NCBI GenBank assembly: GCA_902796695.1
Contig: CADBQE010000142.1
Span: forward strand, 1-5,830
DNA from: an uncultured Lachnospiraceae bacterium
GTDB taxonomy: Bacteria > Bacillota > Clostridia > Lachnospirales > Lachnospiraceae
Length of the DNA: 5,830 nt
Reading direction: 5' to 3'
Shown: piece by piece, positions 1 through 5,830 of the stretch
Position numbering within the stretch: the stretch's first letter is position 1
Layout: each line of letters starts with the position of its first letter
Translations under genes and position numbers: made by a program
The notes under the pieces: model-generated
Told to the model about the DNA's origin: nothing
Databases searched by the model: none
What the model saw: only the letters and a program-made list of their open reading frames with translations

Positions 1-1
1 G

Positions 2-847
2 CGCCTGACGGCCGCCGGGGTGCCGGATGCTGACTGGGACGCGAAGGAACTGCTGGAATGGGCCGGCGGGCCGGGCCGGAGCCGGCTGCCGCTCATGAGC
101 GATGAGCCGCTGGCCGAAGAATCCGCGCGCCGCTTTGAGGACGGCCTGCGGCTGCGGGAAAAACGGATCCCGCTGCAGCAGATCACCGGCCGGACCTGGT
201 TTATGGGGTTGCCCTTTGCGGTTACCGATCAGGTGCTCTGTCCGCGGCCGGATACGGAAGTGCTGGTCGAACTGGCGATCGCGCGGGCAAAGGACGTGCC
301 CCGTCCCCGTATCCTGGACCTGTGCTGCGGGAGCGGATGCATCGGGATCAGTCTGGCGCATTATCTGCCCCGCGCCGAGGTCGTCCTCAGCGACATTTCC
401 TCCGAAGCCCTGAAACTGGCCGGGCGGAATGCCGCGCTGAACGGCCTGCGGGACAGGATCTCCCTGGCCGCGGGGGACCTGCTGGATGCCGTGATAACGG
501 ACAGCGGCGCGCCGCTCGGGGCCTTTGATCTGATCTGCTGCAATCCTCCGTACATCCCCGGCGCCGAGATCGGGGACCTGATGCCCGAAGTGCGGGACCA
601 CGAGCCCCGTCTGGCGCTGGACGGAGGCCCGGACGGCCTGGATTTCTACCGCCGGCTGGCCGCGGAATTAAGCCCTCTTCCGAGGCGGGAAAGCGGCGCG
701 GAAGGCCGGACGGCCCCGCTTCTGCTGGAGATCGGCTGTGAACAGGGCGCGGCCGTTAAAGAAATATTTGAACAAGCGGGCTGGCGCCGCGTGCGGATCC
801 ATCCGGATCTGGCGGGGCTGGACCGGGTCGCGGAATGTGATCCGTGA
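2..847 (+). CDS. prmC: Peptide chain release factor N5-glutamine methyltransferase PrmC (5' end missing)
   Basis: This SAM-dependent methyltransferase modifies the glutamine of the GGQ loop of release factors RF1 and RF2 in the cytoplasm, which speeds peptide release. The reading frame is open to the left edge. A GTG lies at 20-22, but the residues before it (RLTAAG) look like the normal PrmC N-terminal helical domain, so the true start is probably upstream. In order, the sequence shows PRPDTE (242-259), the SAM-binding loop DLCCGSG (317-337), the catalytic NPPY (542-553), then EPRLALDGGPDGLDFYRRL, and a C-terminal EIGCEQGAAV plus PDLAGLDRV. The NPPY and PRPDTE signatures separate it from other methyltransferases. 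Between FYRRLAAEL and LLLEIG the linker seems somewhat longer and more Arg/Gly-rich than is usual. The gene ends 21 nt before prfA, which encodes its substrate, so the two are probably co-transcribed. Identification is firm; only the start is unknown. Confidence 0.95.
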   Translation, partial: RLTAAGVPDADWDAKELLEWAGGPGRSRLPLMSDEPLAEESARRFEDGLRLREKRIPLQQITGRTWFMGLPFAVTDQVLCPRPDTEVLVELAIARAKDVPRPRILDLCCGSGCIGISLAHYLPRAEVVLSDISSEALKLAGRNAALNGLRDRISLAAGDLLDAVITDSGAPLGAFDLICCNPPYIPGAEIGDLMPEVRDHEPRLALDGGPDGLDFYRRLAAELSPLPRRESGAEGRTAPLLLEIGCEQGAAVKEIFEQAGWRRVRIHPDLAGLDRVAECDP

Positions 848-852
848 CCCCG

Positions 853-858
853 AAAGGA
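853..858 (+). promoter_or_regulatory. Ribosome binding site of prfA
   Basis: AAAGGA lies in the 21-nt gap between prmC and prfA, 10 nt before the ATG at 869. It is a moderate Shine-Dalgarno. It supports the 869 start, which also gives the N-terminus expected for RF1 (MFEQCADVCKHFEEIQAEL). Confidence 0.6.
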
Positions 859-868
859 CTGACGATTC

Positions 869-1942
869 ATGTTTGAACAATGTGCAGACGTCTGCAAGCA
901 TTTTGAAGAAATACAGGCGGAACTGGCCAGCCCCCAGGCGGCGGCGGACCAGAACCGCTTCCGCAGGCTGATGAAGGAGCAGAGCGACCTGACTCCGCTT
1001 GTGGAAGCCTACCGCGCCTATGTGAAAGCCGGCCGGGACCGCGCCGACGCCCTGGCCATGCTGGAGGAAGAAAAGGATGAAGAGATGCGCTCCCTCCTGA
1101 AAGAGGAGATGAGCGCGGCCGAAGAAGAAACGGCCCGTCTGGAAAAGGAACTGAAGGTCCTGCTGCTGCCCAAGGACCCCAACGACGACCGGAACGTGGT
1201 CCTGGAGATCCGGGCCGGTGCCGGCGGCGAGGAAGCCGCGCTGTTTGCCGCGGAGCTGTACCGGATGTACGTGCACTACGCGGAGAGCCGCCGCTGGAAG
1301 GTGGAAATGATCTCCTTAAGCGAAGCGGGCCTGGGAGGCTTTAAGGAAGTGGTCGCGATGATCAGCGGCCGCGGCGCCTATTCCCGCATGAAATACGAAA
1401 GCGGCGTGCACCGCGTGCAGCGCGTGCCGGAAACCGAGTCCGGCGGCCGCATCCATACCTCCACCGCAACCGTGGCCGTCATGCCCGAAGCCGAGGACGT
1501 GGACGTGGTCATTGATATGAACGACATCCGCATTGACGTGATGCGGGCCTCCGGCAACGGCGGCCAGTGCGTCAATACCACGGACTCCGCGGTGCGCCTG
1601 ACGCATTATCCCACCGGGATCGTGATCTACAGCCAGACCGAAAAATCGCAGCTGCAGAACAAGGAAAAAGCGTTCAAGCTGCTGCGCACCAAATTATATG
1701 AACTGGAGCTGGAGAAACAGCAGAATGCGGAAGCGGAGGAGCGCCGCAGCCAGATCGGCACCGGCGACCGCTCCGAAAAGATCCGCACCTACAACTTCCC
1801 CCAGGGCCGCGTGACGGACCACCGGATCCATTTGACCCTGTATAAGATCGATGCTATCATGAACGGGGATCTGGATGAGGTGCTGGACAGTCTGATCGCG
1901 GCCGACCAGGCCGCCAGGCTGACCCGCATGGAAGGGGCCTGA
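869..1942 (+). CDS. prfA: Peptide chain release factor 1 (RF1)
   Basis: RF1 recognises UAA and UAG stop codons in the ribosomal A site and triggers hydrolysis of peptidyl-tRNA. The protein has 357 residues, the normal family length. It shows an N-terminal coiled-coil-rich domain (about 1-100), the RF1 decoding tripeptide P187-E188-T189 in RVPETES (PxT; RF2 has SPF), and the catalytic G231-G232-Q233 in the loop SGNGGQCVNTTDSAVRLTH. NTTDS after the loop is typical of RF1, where RF2 usually has NRTES. The C-terminal part (SQIGTGDRSEKIRTYNFPQ, then RVTDHRIHLTLYKID) is also typical. Q233 is the expected methylation target of the PrmC encoded just upstream. The PET form of the decoding motif and the Cys after GGQ are, from memory, common in Firmicutes. 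The start at 869 is supported by AAAGGA 10 nt upstream. Identification is very secure. Confidence 0.98.
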   Translation: MFEQCADVCKHFEEIQAELASPQAAADQNRFRRLMKEQSDLTPLVEAYRAYVKAGRDRADALAMLEEEKDEEMRSLLKEEMSAAEEETARLEKELKVLLLPKDPNDDRNVVLEIRAGAGGEEAALFAAELYRMYVHYAESRRWKVEMISLSEAGLGGFKEVVAMISGRGAYSRMKYESGVHRVQRVPETESGGRIHTSTATVAVMPEAEDVDVVIDMNDIRIDVMRASGNGGQCVNTTDSAVRLTHYPTGIVIYSQTEKSQLQNKEKAFKLLRTKLYELELEKQQNAEAEERRSQIGTGDRSEKIRTYNFPQGRVTDHRIHLTLYKIDAIMNGDLDEVLDSLIAADQAARLTRMEGA

Positions 1943-1947
1943 GGCAC

Positions 1948-1971
1948 AAAAAAAGGACCTTCCGGTCCTTT
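1948..1971 (-). terminator. Rho-independent terminator of the tRNA-Val gene (weakly bidirectional)
   Basis: There is a perfect 8-bp inverted repeat, AAAGGACC (1952-1959) and GGTCCTTT (1964-1971), with a 4-nt loop. On the minus strand the stem is extended by T residues from the A-run at 1948-1954, giving a hairpin ending in seven T's. That is a good intrinsic terminator only three bases past the mature 3' end of the tRNA. On the plus strand only three T's follow, and they sit inside the stem. The hairpin starts 9 nt after the prfA stop, so it may also attenuate prfA read-through, but less efficiently. Confidence 0.8.
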
Positions 1972-1973
1972 GC

Positions 1974-2047
1974 TGGAAGTGATGGGGCTCGAACCCATGA
2001 CCTCTCGCGTGTGAGGCGAACGCTCATCCCAGCTGAGCTACACTTCC
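1974..2047 (-). tRNA. tRNA-Val (anticodon CAC)
   Basis: The reverse complement folds into a complete 74-nt cloverleaf. The acceptor stem is GGAAGTG with CACTTCC (7/7 pairs) and discriminator A. The D arm is GCTC/GAGC with a 9-nt loop containing GGG. The anticodon stem is TTCGC/GCGAG with one T-G pair at its outer end, and the loop is CTCACAC. The T arm is ATGGG/CCCAT with loop TTCGAGC. The anticodon CAC (complement of 2011-2013) reads the valine codon GUG, a frequent Val codon in the GC-rich genes around it. The 3' CCA is not encoded; the bases after the discriminator read GCA, so CCA must be added by nucleotidyltransferase. The gene stands alone, opposite in direction to prfA and argS, with its own promoter and terminator. 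Valine identity is inferred from the anticodon. Confidence 0.95.
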
Positions 2048-2060
2048 GTGCGCAAGGAGT

Positions 2061-2088
2061 ATTATAGCACGCAGAAAATAAATTGCAA
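2061..2088 (-). promoter_or_regulatory. Promoter of tRNA-Val (sigma-A type, extended -10)
   Basis: On the minus strand a perfect TATAAT (complement of 2061-2066) is preceded by TGC, forming an extended -10 (TGnTATAAT). A 16-nt AT-rich spacer separates it from a partial -35, TTGCAA (complement of 2083-2088, four of six matches to TTGACA). The -10 ends 13 nt before the first tRNA base. Transcription would start about 6 nt upstream of the mature 5' end, as is usual for single tRNA genes trimmed by RNase P. Confidence 0.75.
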
Positions 2089-2141
2089 GCAGTTTTTTAC
2101 AGTTTCCCGCACATTGTACGGAAAGCGATCAACCAGAAAAG

Positions 2142-2145
2142 AGGA
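2142..2145 (+). promoter_or_regulatory. Ribosome binding site of argS
   Basis: AGGA within AAGAGGAA lies 5 nt before the ATG at 2151. It is slightly close but plausible. It supports 2151, the first ATG of the frame after the intergenic region. No convincing argS promoter could be fixed in 2048-2141: a TTTACA at 2096-2101 resembles a -35, but no good -10 follows at the right distance. Confidence 0.5.
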
Positions 2146-2150
2146 ACCCT

Positions 2151-3908
2151 ATGATCTCACTGCAAGACTTAATGACCAAGACCTGTTCCGAAGCGTTTGC
2201 CGCCTGCGGCCTGGACCCTTCCTACGGCCGCGTGAACATCTCCAACCGCCCCGACCTGTGCGAATATCAGTGCAACGGCGCCATGGCGGCCGCCAAGGCC
2301 GCGCACCGGAATCCGCTTGAGATCGCGGAGGAAGTCGCGGAAAAGCTGAAAGCTTCCGGCCTGTTTGCATCCGCGGAAGCAGTCCGCCCCGGATTCATCA
2401 ATCTGCACGCCTCGCCCGAAGCGGCGGCCTCTCTGGTGAACGATCTGGCGCGGGATGCGGATCTGGGCGTGGAAAAGAAAGGCGCCGGCCGCACCGTGAT
2501 CCTGGACTACGGCGGAGCGAACGTGGCAAAGCCCCTGCATGTGGGACATCTGCGCAGCGCCATCATCGGCGAGTCGTTAAAGCGCCTGTACCGCTTCATG
2601 GGCTATGACGCGATCGGCGACGTGCATCTGGGCGACTGGGGCCTCCAGATGGGCCTGATCATCGAAGCCGTGAAGGATGCGCAGCCGGATCTCCCTTACT
2701 TTGATCCGGATTTTACCGGGGAATATCCGGCGGAAGCGCCGTTCACCATCAGCGACCTGGAGACCATCTATCCGGCCGCCAGCGCGCGGTCCAAGACGGA
2801 TGAAGCCTTCTCGGAGCGGGCTCATCAGGCCACGCGGCGCCTGCAGCAGGGCGATCCCGGCTACGGCGCGCTGTTTGCCCACGTGCTGCGCGTCTCCAAG
2901 GAAGACCTGAAGAAAAACTACGACGCGCTGGACGTGCATTTCGACCTCTGGAAGGGCGAAAGCGACGTGCAGCCCTATATTGCGGACATGCTGGCCGGCT
3001 TTGAACGGCAGGGCATCGTGGAGGAAAGCGAAGGCGCGCGGGTGATCCCCGTCGCTCGGCCGGACGATGCAAAAGAGATCCCGCCCTGCCTGGTCCAGAA
3101 ATCCGACGGCGCGTACCTGTATGCCACCACGGACCTGGCCACGATCGTGGAGCGCGAAAAACTCTATCACCCCGCGGAGATCTTCTACATCACGGACAAG
3201 CGGCAGAGCATGCACTTTGAGCAGGTGTTCCGCGCCGCACGGCTGGCCGGCATCGTGCCGGAAGAGACCGTGCTGTCCCACCTGGGCTTCGGCACCATGA
3301 ACGGCAAGGACGGCCGCCCCTTCAAGACCCGGGACGGCGGCGTGCTGCGGCTGGAATATCTGCTGAAGGAAGTCAAAGACGCGGTGTACGCCCGCATGGC
3401 GGAAACCGACCTGCCGGAGGAAGAAAAGCGGCAGACAGCCGACATTATCGGACTCGCGGCCTTAAAATACGGCGACCTGTCGAACCAGGCCACCAAGGAC
3501 TATGTATTCGACCTGGAACGGTTCTCCTCCTTCGAGGGCAATACCGGGCCTTATATCCTGTATACGGCCGTCCGGATCCGCTCCATCCTGCGGAAAGTGC
3601 GGGAACAGGGCATCGGGGCCGGTCCCGTCCTGCCCGCGCGCGGCGCGGCGGAAAAATCGCTGCAGCTGGCGCTCTTAAAAGCACCGCAGGCACTTCAGGA
3701 CGCCTTTGCGGAAAAAGCGCCGCACCGGCTGTGCCAGTTCATCTACGAACTGTCCGATCTGTTCAGCGTCTTTTACCGCGACAACCATATCCTGAAGGAA
3801 GAGGACGCGGCCAGAAAGAGCGGCTGGATCAGCCTGCTGGAGCTGGCGGAACGCGAACTGGTCACGTTCTGCGGCCTGCTGGGCTTTGAGATCCCGGAAC
3901 GCATGTAA
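2151..3908 (+). CDS. argS: Arginine--tRNA ligase (arginyl-tRNA synthetase)
   Basis: This class I aminoacyl-tRNA synthetase charges tRNA-Arg with arginine using ATP in the cytoplasm. It has 585 residues, within the usual ArgRS range. Residues about 1-90 form the ArgRS-specific N-terminal tRNA-recognition domain (YGRVNISNRPDLCEYQCNGA). The catalytic Rossmann domain carries the HIGH signature as H130-V-G-H133 in ANVAKPLHVGHLRSAIIGES and the degenerate KMSKS-like loop GTMNGKDGRPFKTRDGG at 381-397; ArgRS typically lacks a canonical KMSKS. The C-terminal DALR-type anticodon-binding domain begins around FSSFEGNTGPYILYTAVRIRS and ends with PERM, a common terminal signature. The frame is intact. Only about 100 nt separate it from tRNA-Val, and no T-box leader was seen. 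The nitroreductase gene follows after 17 nt, probably in the same transcript. Identification is very secure. Confidence 0.98.
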   Translation: MISLQDLMTKTCSEAFAACGLDPSYGRVNISNRPDLCEYQCNGAMAAAKAAHRNPLEIAEEVAEKLKASGLFASAEAVRPGFINLHASPEAAASLVNDLARDADLGVEKKGAGRTVILDYGGANVAKPLHVGHLRSAIIGESLKRLYRFMGYDAIGDVHLGDWGLQMGLIIEAVKDAQPDLPYFDPDFTGEYPAEAPFTISDLETIYPAASARSKTDEAFSERAHQATRRLQQGDPGYGALFAHVLRVSKEDLKKNYDALDVHFDLWKGESDVQPYIADMLAGFERQGIVEESEGARVIPVARPDDAKEIPPCLVQKSDGAYLYATTDLATIVEREKLYHPAEIFYITDKRQSMHFEQVFRAARLAGIVPEETVLSHLGFGTMNGKDGRPFKTRDGGVLRLEYLLKEVKDAVYARMAETDLPEEEKRQTADIIGLAALKYGDLSNQATKDYVFDLERFSSFEGNTGPYILYTAVRIRSILRKVREQGIGAGPVLPARGAAEKSLQLALLKAPQALQDAFAEKAPHRLCQFIYELSDLFSVFYRDNHILKEEDAARKSGWISLLELAERELVTFCGLLGFEIPERM

Positions 3909-3914
3909 AAAAAA

Positions 3915-3920
3915 AGGAGG
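3915..3920 (+). promoter_or_regulatory. Strong ribosome binding site of the nitroreductase gene
   Basis: A perfect AGGAGG lies 5 nt (CCCCC) before the ATG at 3926. It directly follows a run of nine A's that begins inside the argS stop codon. It fixes the 3926 start and suggests efficient translation from an argS read-through transcript. Confidence 0.85.
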
Positions 3921-3925
3921 CCCCC

Positions 3926-4447
3926 ATGGAAGATTTTCTGACCCTGGCCAAAACCCGCTATTCCTGCCGCCGGCTGACGGGCGGCGCGATCCCGGAGGAT
4001 CTTCTGGATAAAATCCTGGAGGCGGGACGCTGCGCCCCGACCGCCCACAACAACCAGCCCGTGAAGATCTGGGCCGTTACGAGCCCCGAAGCGCTGGCCC
4101 GGCTCAAAGAAACGGCGGCCTTCCCCTTCGTTCAGGCCGTGGACTGCGTCCTGGCGGTCGGCGCCCTCCCTTCCGAAGCCTGGGTCCGCCCGTTTGACGG
4201 CAAGAACTTCGCGGACGTGGACGCCGCCATCGTCGCCACGCACATCATGCTGGCCATCCACGACCTCGGCCTTGCCACCACCTGGGTAGGCCATTTCGAC
4301 GCGGACGCCCTCAAAGCCGCGTTCCCGGAAATGATCCCCTACAGCCTGATCGCCCTCTTCCCCGTAGGCCGCCCGGCCCCGGAAGCCCGCCCTTCCCGCC
4401 TGCATGAAGACAGAAAGCCGGCGGAGGAATGGTTCGGAAGACTGTGA
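3926..4447 (+). CDS. Nitroreductase family protein (FMN-dependent oxidoreductase)
   Basis: This is a small cytoplasmic flavoprotein of the nitroreductase superfamily, which uses FMN and NAD(P)H to reduce nitro compounds, quinones or other acceptors; the physiological substrate cannot be read from sequence. It has 173 residues, typical of the short single-domain branch common in Clostridia. Visible signatures are the N-terminal FMN-phosphate region TRYSCRRL (10-17), the GRCAPTAHNNQPV segment (34-46) corresponding to the family's APSxxNxQPW, the helix VDAAIVATHIMLAIHDLGLATTW ending at W120, with VGHFD at 121-125, and a C-terminal PVGRPAPEARP segment. No ferredoxin-type cysteine cluster and no signal peptide are seen. 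The start is set by AGGAGG 5 nt upstream. It lies 17 nt after argS in the same orientation, so probably in one operon, although the pairing suggests no obvious shared pathway. It has the same high G+C as argS and is the last gene of that composition. Family call is firm; substrate unknown. Confidence 0.9.
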   Translation: MEDFLTLAKTRYSCRRLTGGAIPEDLLDKILEAGRCAPTAHNNQPVKIWAVTSPEALARLKETAAFPFVQAVDCVLAVGALPSEAWVRPFDGKNFADVDAAIVATHIMLAIHDLGLATTWVGHFDADALKAAFPEMIPYSLIALFPVGRPAPEARPSRLHEDRKPAEEWFGRL

Positions 4448-5830
4448 AGGTCCTCCTGCTATTATTTGTATGAACAGTAATAAACGGGCAATTTTTCGCA
4501 GTATTCACGAGGGAAAATGGCTTTATATCGAGTATTGCAACAAGCAGGGTAAGCAGACCCGGTTCTGGGGAGCCGTGCTGGATTTAAATTACAGAACAGG
4601 TCAGCTGAATCTGTTTGGAATGCATATACGGGATCTCACAACTGCCGAACTGGTTCTCTCTGTCAGTTCTATTACAAGAGCAGAGATTATTGAAGGAACC
4701 TATTGTGAGATCAATCAAAAACTGGTGGGCGATATGGCAGATAATGCGGAGTATTATCTGCCTATTTTTGGTCATACGGGAAAACTGCGGGTCCTGAATT
4801 ATCTGGAAATGTGTTATAAGATGGATAACACCCCGTATTACTCGAAATACAATCTGGTAAAGTATTTGGATCATGCCAGACTGACAGGGGACAGTTATCC
4901 CCTGTCGGAGGAACAGTTCAAAACAGTTGTTGGATTATTTCAGGCAGATCTCAATCGAAAAAAGGAGAAGAATCAGCCGTACGCCATAAAGCAGTTAGCC
5001 ATGAACGCGTTAAGCATCAATACACAACATGGGTTATTTGTTTTGGCATACAGAGGTCTTGTATTTGATATCCGAAGACGCTGCCTTCGTCCGGAAAAGG
5101 AGATTACGATCTGTCGGGAATTTATGACAGACGGCAGCACAAAAGAAACGATCCGCAGATACCTGGATGCGGACGAGATGGGGCTTCTTGACGATTTTGA
5201 ACAGAATGCGGAAAGAATCAAGGACCTTATTACAGAACGATTTCCCAAAGAATCAATCAGTGATCTTCCGGTTGTCATGGGAATTGAACGTCATATTACT
5301 GTCGACCTGAATATAGAGTATCAGGCCATTGAAAACCAACTGGCAGAAGGCAGTACTACAATCCCCCTGAAGGCATTTTTCGGGGAACTGCTGGATAAGC
5401 CGAGAAGGACAAGAAATTATCCGATTGTTCTGACTGATCGAAGAATAAACCTGGATCAGCTTCTGGCTATTCATAACGCCATGAAGTATCCGCTGGCGTA
5501 TGTTCAGGGACCGCCTGGAACAGGAAAAACCAGCACAATAATCAATACGATTATGACAGCCTTTTTTAACGAGAAGACTGTATTGTTTTCGTCTTATAAC
5601 AATCATCCGCTTGATGATGTAATGAAGAAAATCTTCCGTCTTCGCTACCATCAGAAGCCAATACTGTTTCCCTTTCTTCGCATCGGTAATGCAGAAGTTG
5701 TCCGGGATAGTCTCCGACATATTCGTGAACTGATCCGCAAAGCGGAGGAAATCAAAGTATATGAAGCAACGCTTGATAAACGAAAGGAAGACAGAAAAGA
5801 CCGCGCCCGGAAGCTTTCATCGATGCTGAA
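4448..5830. other. Low-G+C segment, probably horizontally acquired, open at the right edge
   Basis: Base composition changes abruptly just after the nitroreductase stop codon. Hand counts give 41/60 and 40/60 G+C for lines starting at 3001 and 1321, but 24/60, 23/60, 28/60 and 22/60 for lines starting at 4681, 4921, 5041 and 5521. Codon choice shifts with it, with AGA, CGA, ATA, AAT and TTA common. No integrase, insertion sequence, direct repeat or attachment site was found at the boundary, so the mechanism of acquisition is not visible. Confidence 0.6.
4470..5830 (+). CDS. Large superfamily-1 helicase-type ATPase with WYL-like N-terminus (3' end missing)
   Basis: The frame is open from the ATG at 4470 to the window edge (453 complete codons, no stop). 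A putative Q-motif (NLDQLLAIHNAM, Q330) precedes Walker A GPPGTGKT (347-354), and a motif Ia-like VLFSSYNNHPLDDV lies at 371-384. This spacing matches Upf1/AAA_11-type SF1 helicases, which couple ATP hydrolysis to movement on DNA or RNA. Residues 1 to about 80 (IHEGKWLYIEYCNKQGK, then a β-rich stretch to SITRAEIIEGTY) resemble a WYL-like ligand or nucleic-acid sensing fold; this is inference from pattern. Residues about 80-325 match nothing I can name. The end is charged and helical (KRKEDRKDRARK), perhaps a coiled-coil insertion between motifs Ia and II. Walker B and the later motifs lie outside the window. No good Shine-Dalgarno precedes the ATG. An in-frame ATG at 4404 is less likely because it overlaps the nitroreductase gene. 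Its low G+C suggests transfer, and it may belong to a defence or mobile island. The helicase/ATPase class is secure; the role is unknown. Confidence 0.8.
   Translation, partial: MNSNKRAIFRSIHEGKWLYIEYCNKQGKQTRFWGAVLDLNYRTGQLNLFGMHIRDLTTAELVLSVSSITRAEIIEGTYCEINQKLVGDMADNAEYYLPIFGHTGKLRVLNYLEMCYKMDNTPYYSKYNLVKYLDHARLTGDSYPLSEEQFKTVVGLFQADLNRKKEKNQPYAIKQLAMNALSINTQHGLFVLAYRGLVFDIRRRCLRPEKEITICREFMTDGSTKETIRRYLDADEMGLLDDFEQNAERIKDLITERFPKESISDLPVVMGIERHITVDLNIEYQAIENQLAEGSTTIPLKAFFGELLDKPRRTRNYPIVLTDRRINLDQLLAIHNAMKYPLAYVQGPPGTGKTSTIINTIMTAFFNEKTVLFSSYNNHPLDDVMKKIFRLRYHQKPILFPFLRIGNAEVVRDSLRHIRELIRKAEEIKVYEATLDKRKEDRKDRARKLSSML

Noticed and set aside
668..1276. A 202-codon open frame on the minus strand across the prmC/prfA junction
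   Set aside because: It is antisense to two certain genes in GC-rich DNA, where long spurious frames are common, and the protein looks like a shadow sequence.
1974..2047. tRNA gene as an attachment site for the low-G+C island
   Set aside because: tRNA genes often serve as integration sites, but the island begins about 2.4 kb away beyond intact argS and nitroreductase genes. No duplicated tRNA 3' end was seen near 4448.
2048..2150. T-box riboswitch upstream of argS
   Set aside because: T-boxes are frequent before aminoacyl-tRNA synthetase genes in Firmicutes, but only about 100 nt are available. I see no TGGNACCGCG-like antiterminator sequence and no terminator hairpin before the ATG.
2048..2320. 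A plus-strand frame starting at 2048 (90 codons)
   Set aside because: It begins in the tRNA promoter region and overlaps the start of argS in another frame. It has no family signature, and argS is certain.
2577..3281. A 234-codon open frame on the minus strand
   Set aside because: It is antisense to the catalytic core of argS and has no independent support.
3907..3915. Nine-A run as a slippage or frameshift site
   Set aside because: It lies in the argS stop codon and the gap before the Shine-Dalgarno, not within a reading frame. It is best explained as part of the A-rich ribosome binding region.
4448..4500. Terminator after the nitroreductase gene
   Set aside because: Only weak AT-rich symmetry (TTATT/AATAA around 4462-4483) is present, without a GC-rich stem or T-run. 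It overlaps the helicase start.
5253..5720. A 155-codon open frame on the minus strand
   Set aside because: It lies wholly antisense to the helicase gene, whose plus-strand frame carries clear ATPase motifs. Its translation shows no recognisable family or ribosome binding site.

Overview
The window looks like chromosomal DNA from a GC-rich member of the Clostridia, most likely Lachnospiraceae or a near relative. This is inferred from the style of the proteins: RF1 carries a GNGGQCVN active-site loop, ArgRS has a SNRPDLCEYQCNGAMAAAK-type N-terminus, and prmC precedes prfA. No taxonomic marker is present, so the assignment is tentative.

Layout: (1) 2-1942, + strand, prmC (5' end outside the window) followed after 21 nt by prfA. 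These are the release-factor methyltransferase and its substrate, release factor 1. (2) 1943-2150 is a 208-nt intergenic region. It holds a minus-strand tRNA-Val(CAC) with its own extended -10 promoter on one side and a rho-independent terminator on the other, followed by the leader of argS. (3) 2151-4447, + strand, argS (arginyl-tRNA synthetase) and, 17 nt later, a small nitroreductase-family gene with a very strong Shine-Dalgarno, probably one operon. (4) 4470 to the end, + strand, the first 453 codons of a large superfamily-1 helicase-type ATPase that runs off the window. It has a WYL-like N-terminus, a putative Q-motif, Walker A GPPGTGKT and motif Ia.

Regions 1-3 form a coherent translation neighbourhood: termination, release-factor modification, a valine tRNA and arginine tRNA charging. 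Region 4 differs sharply. Hand counts on sampled 60-base lines give about 67-68% G+C in prfA/argS but about 37-47% in the helicase gene, with many AGA, CGA, ATA and TTA codons. The change falls within a few tens of bases of the nitroreductase stop codon. The simplest reading is that a horizontally acquired accessory gene or island begins here and continues beyond the right edge. The helicase is the most interesting object in the window. Its function cannot be settled here because its remaining helicase motifs, C-terminus and downstream neighbours are missing.
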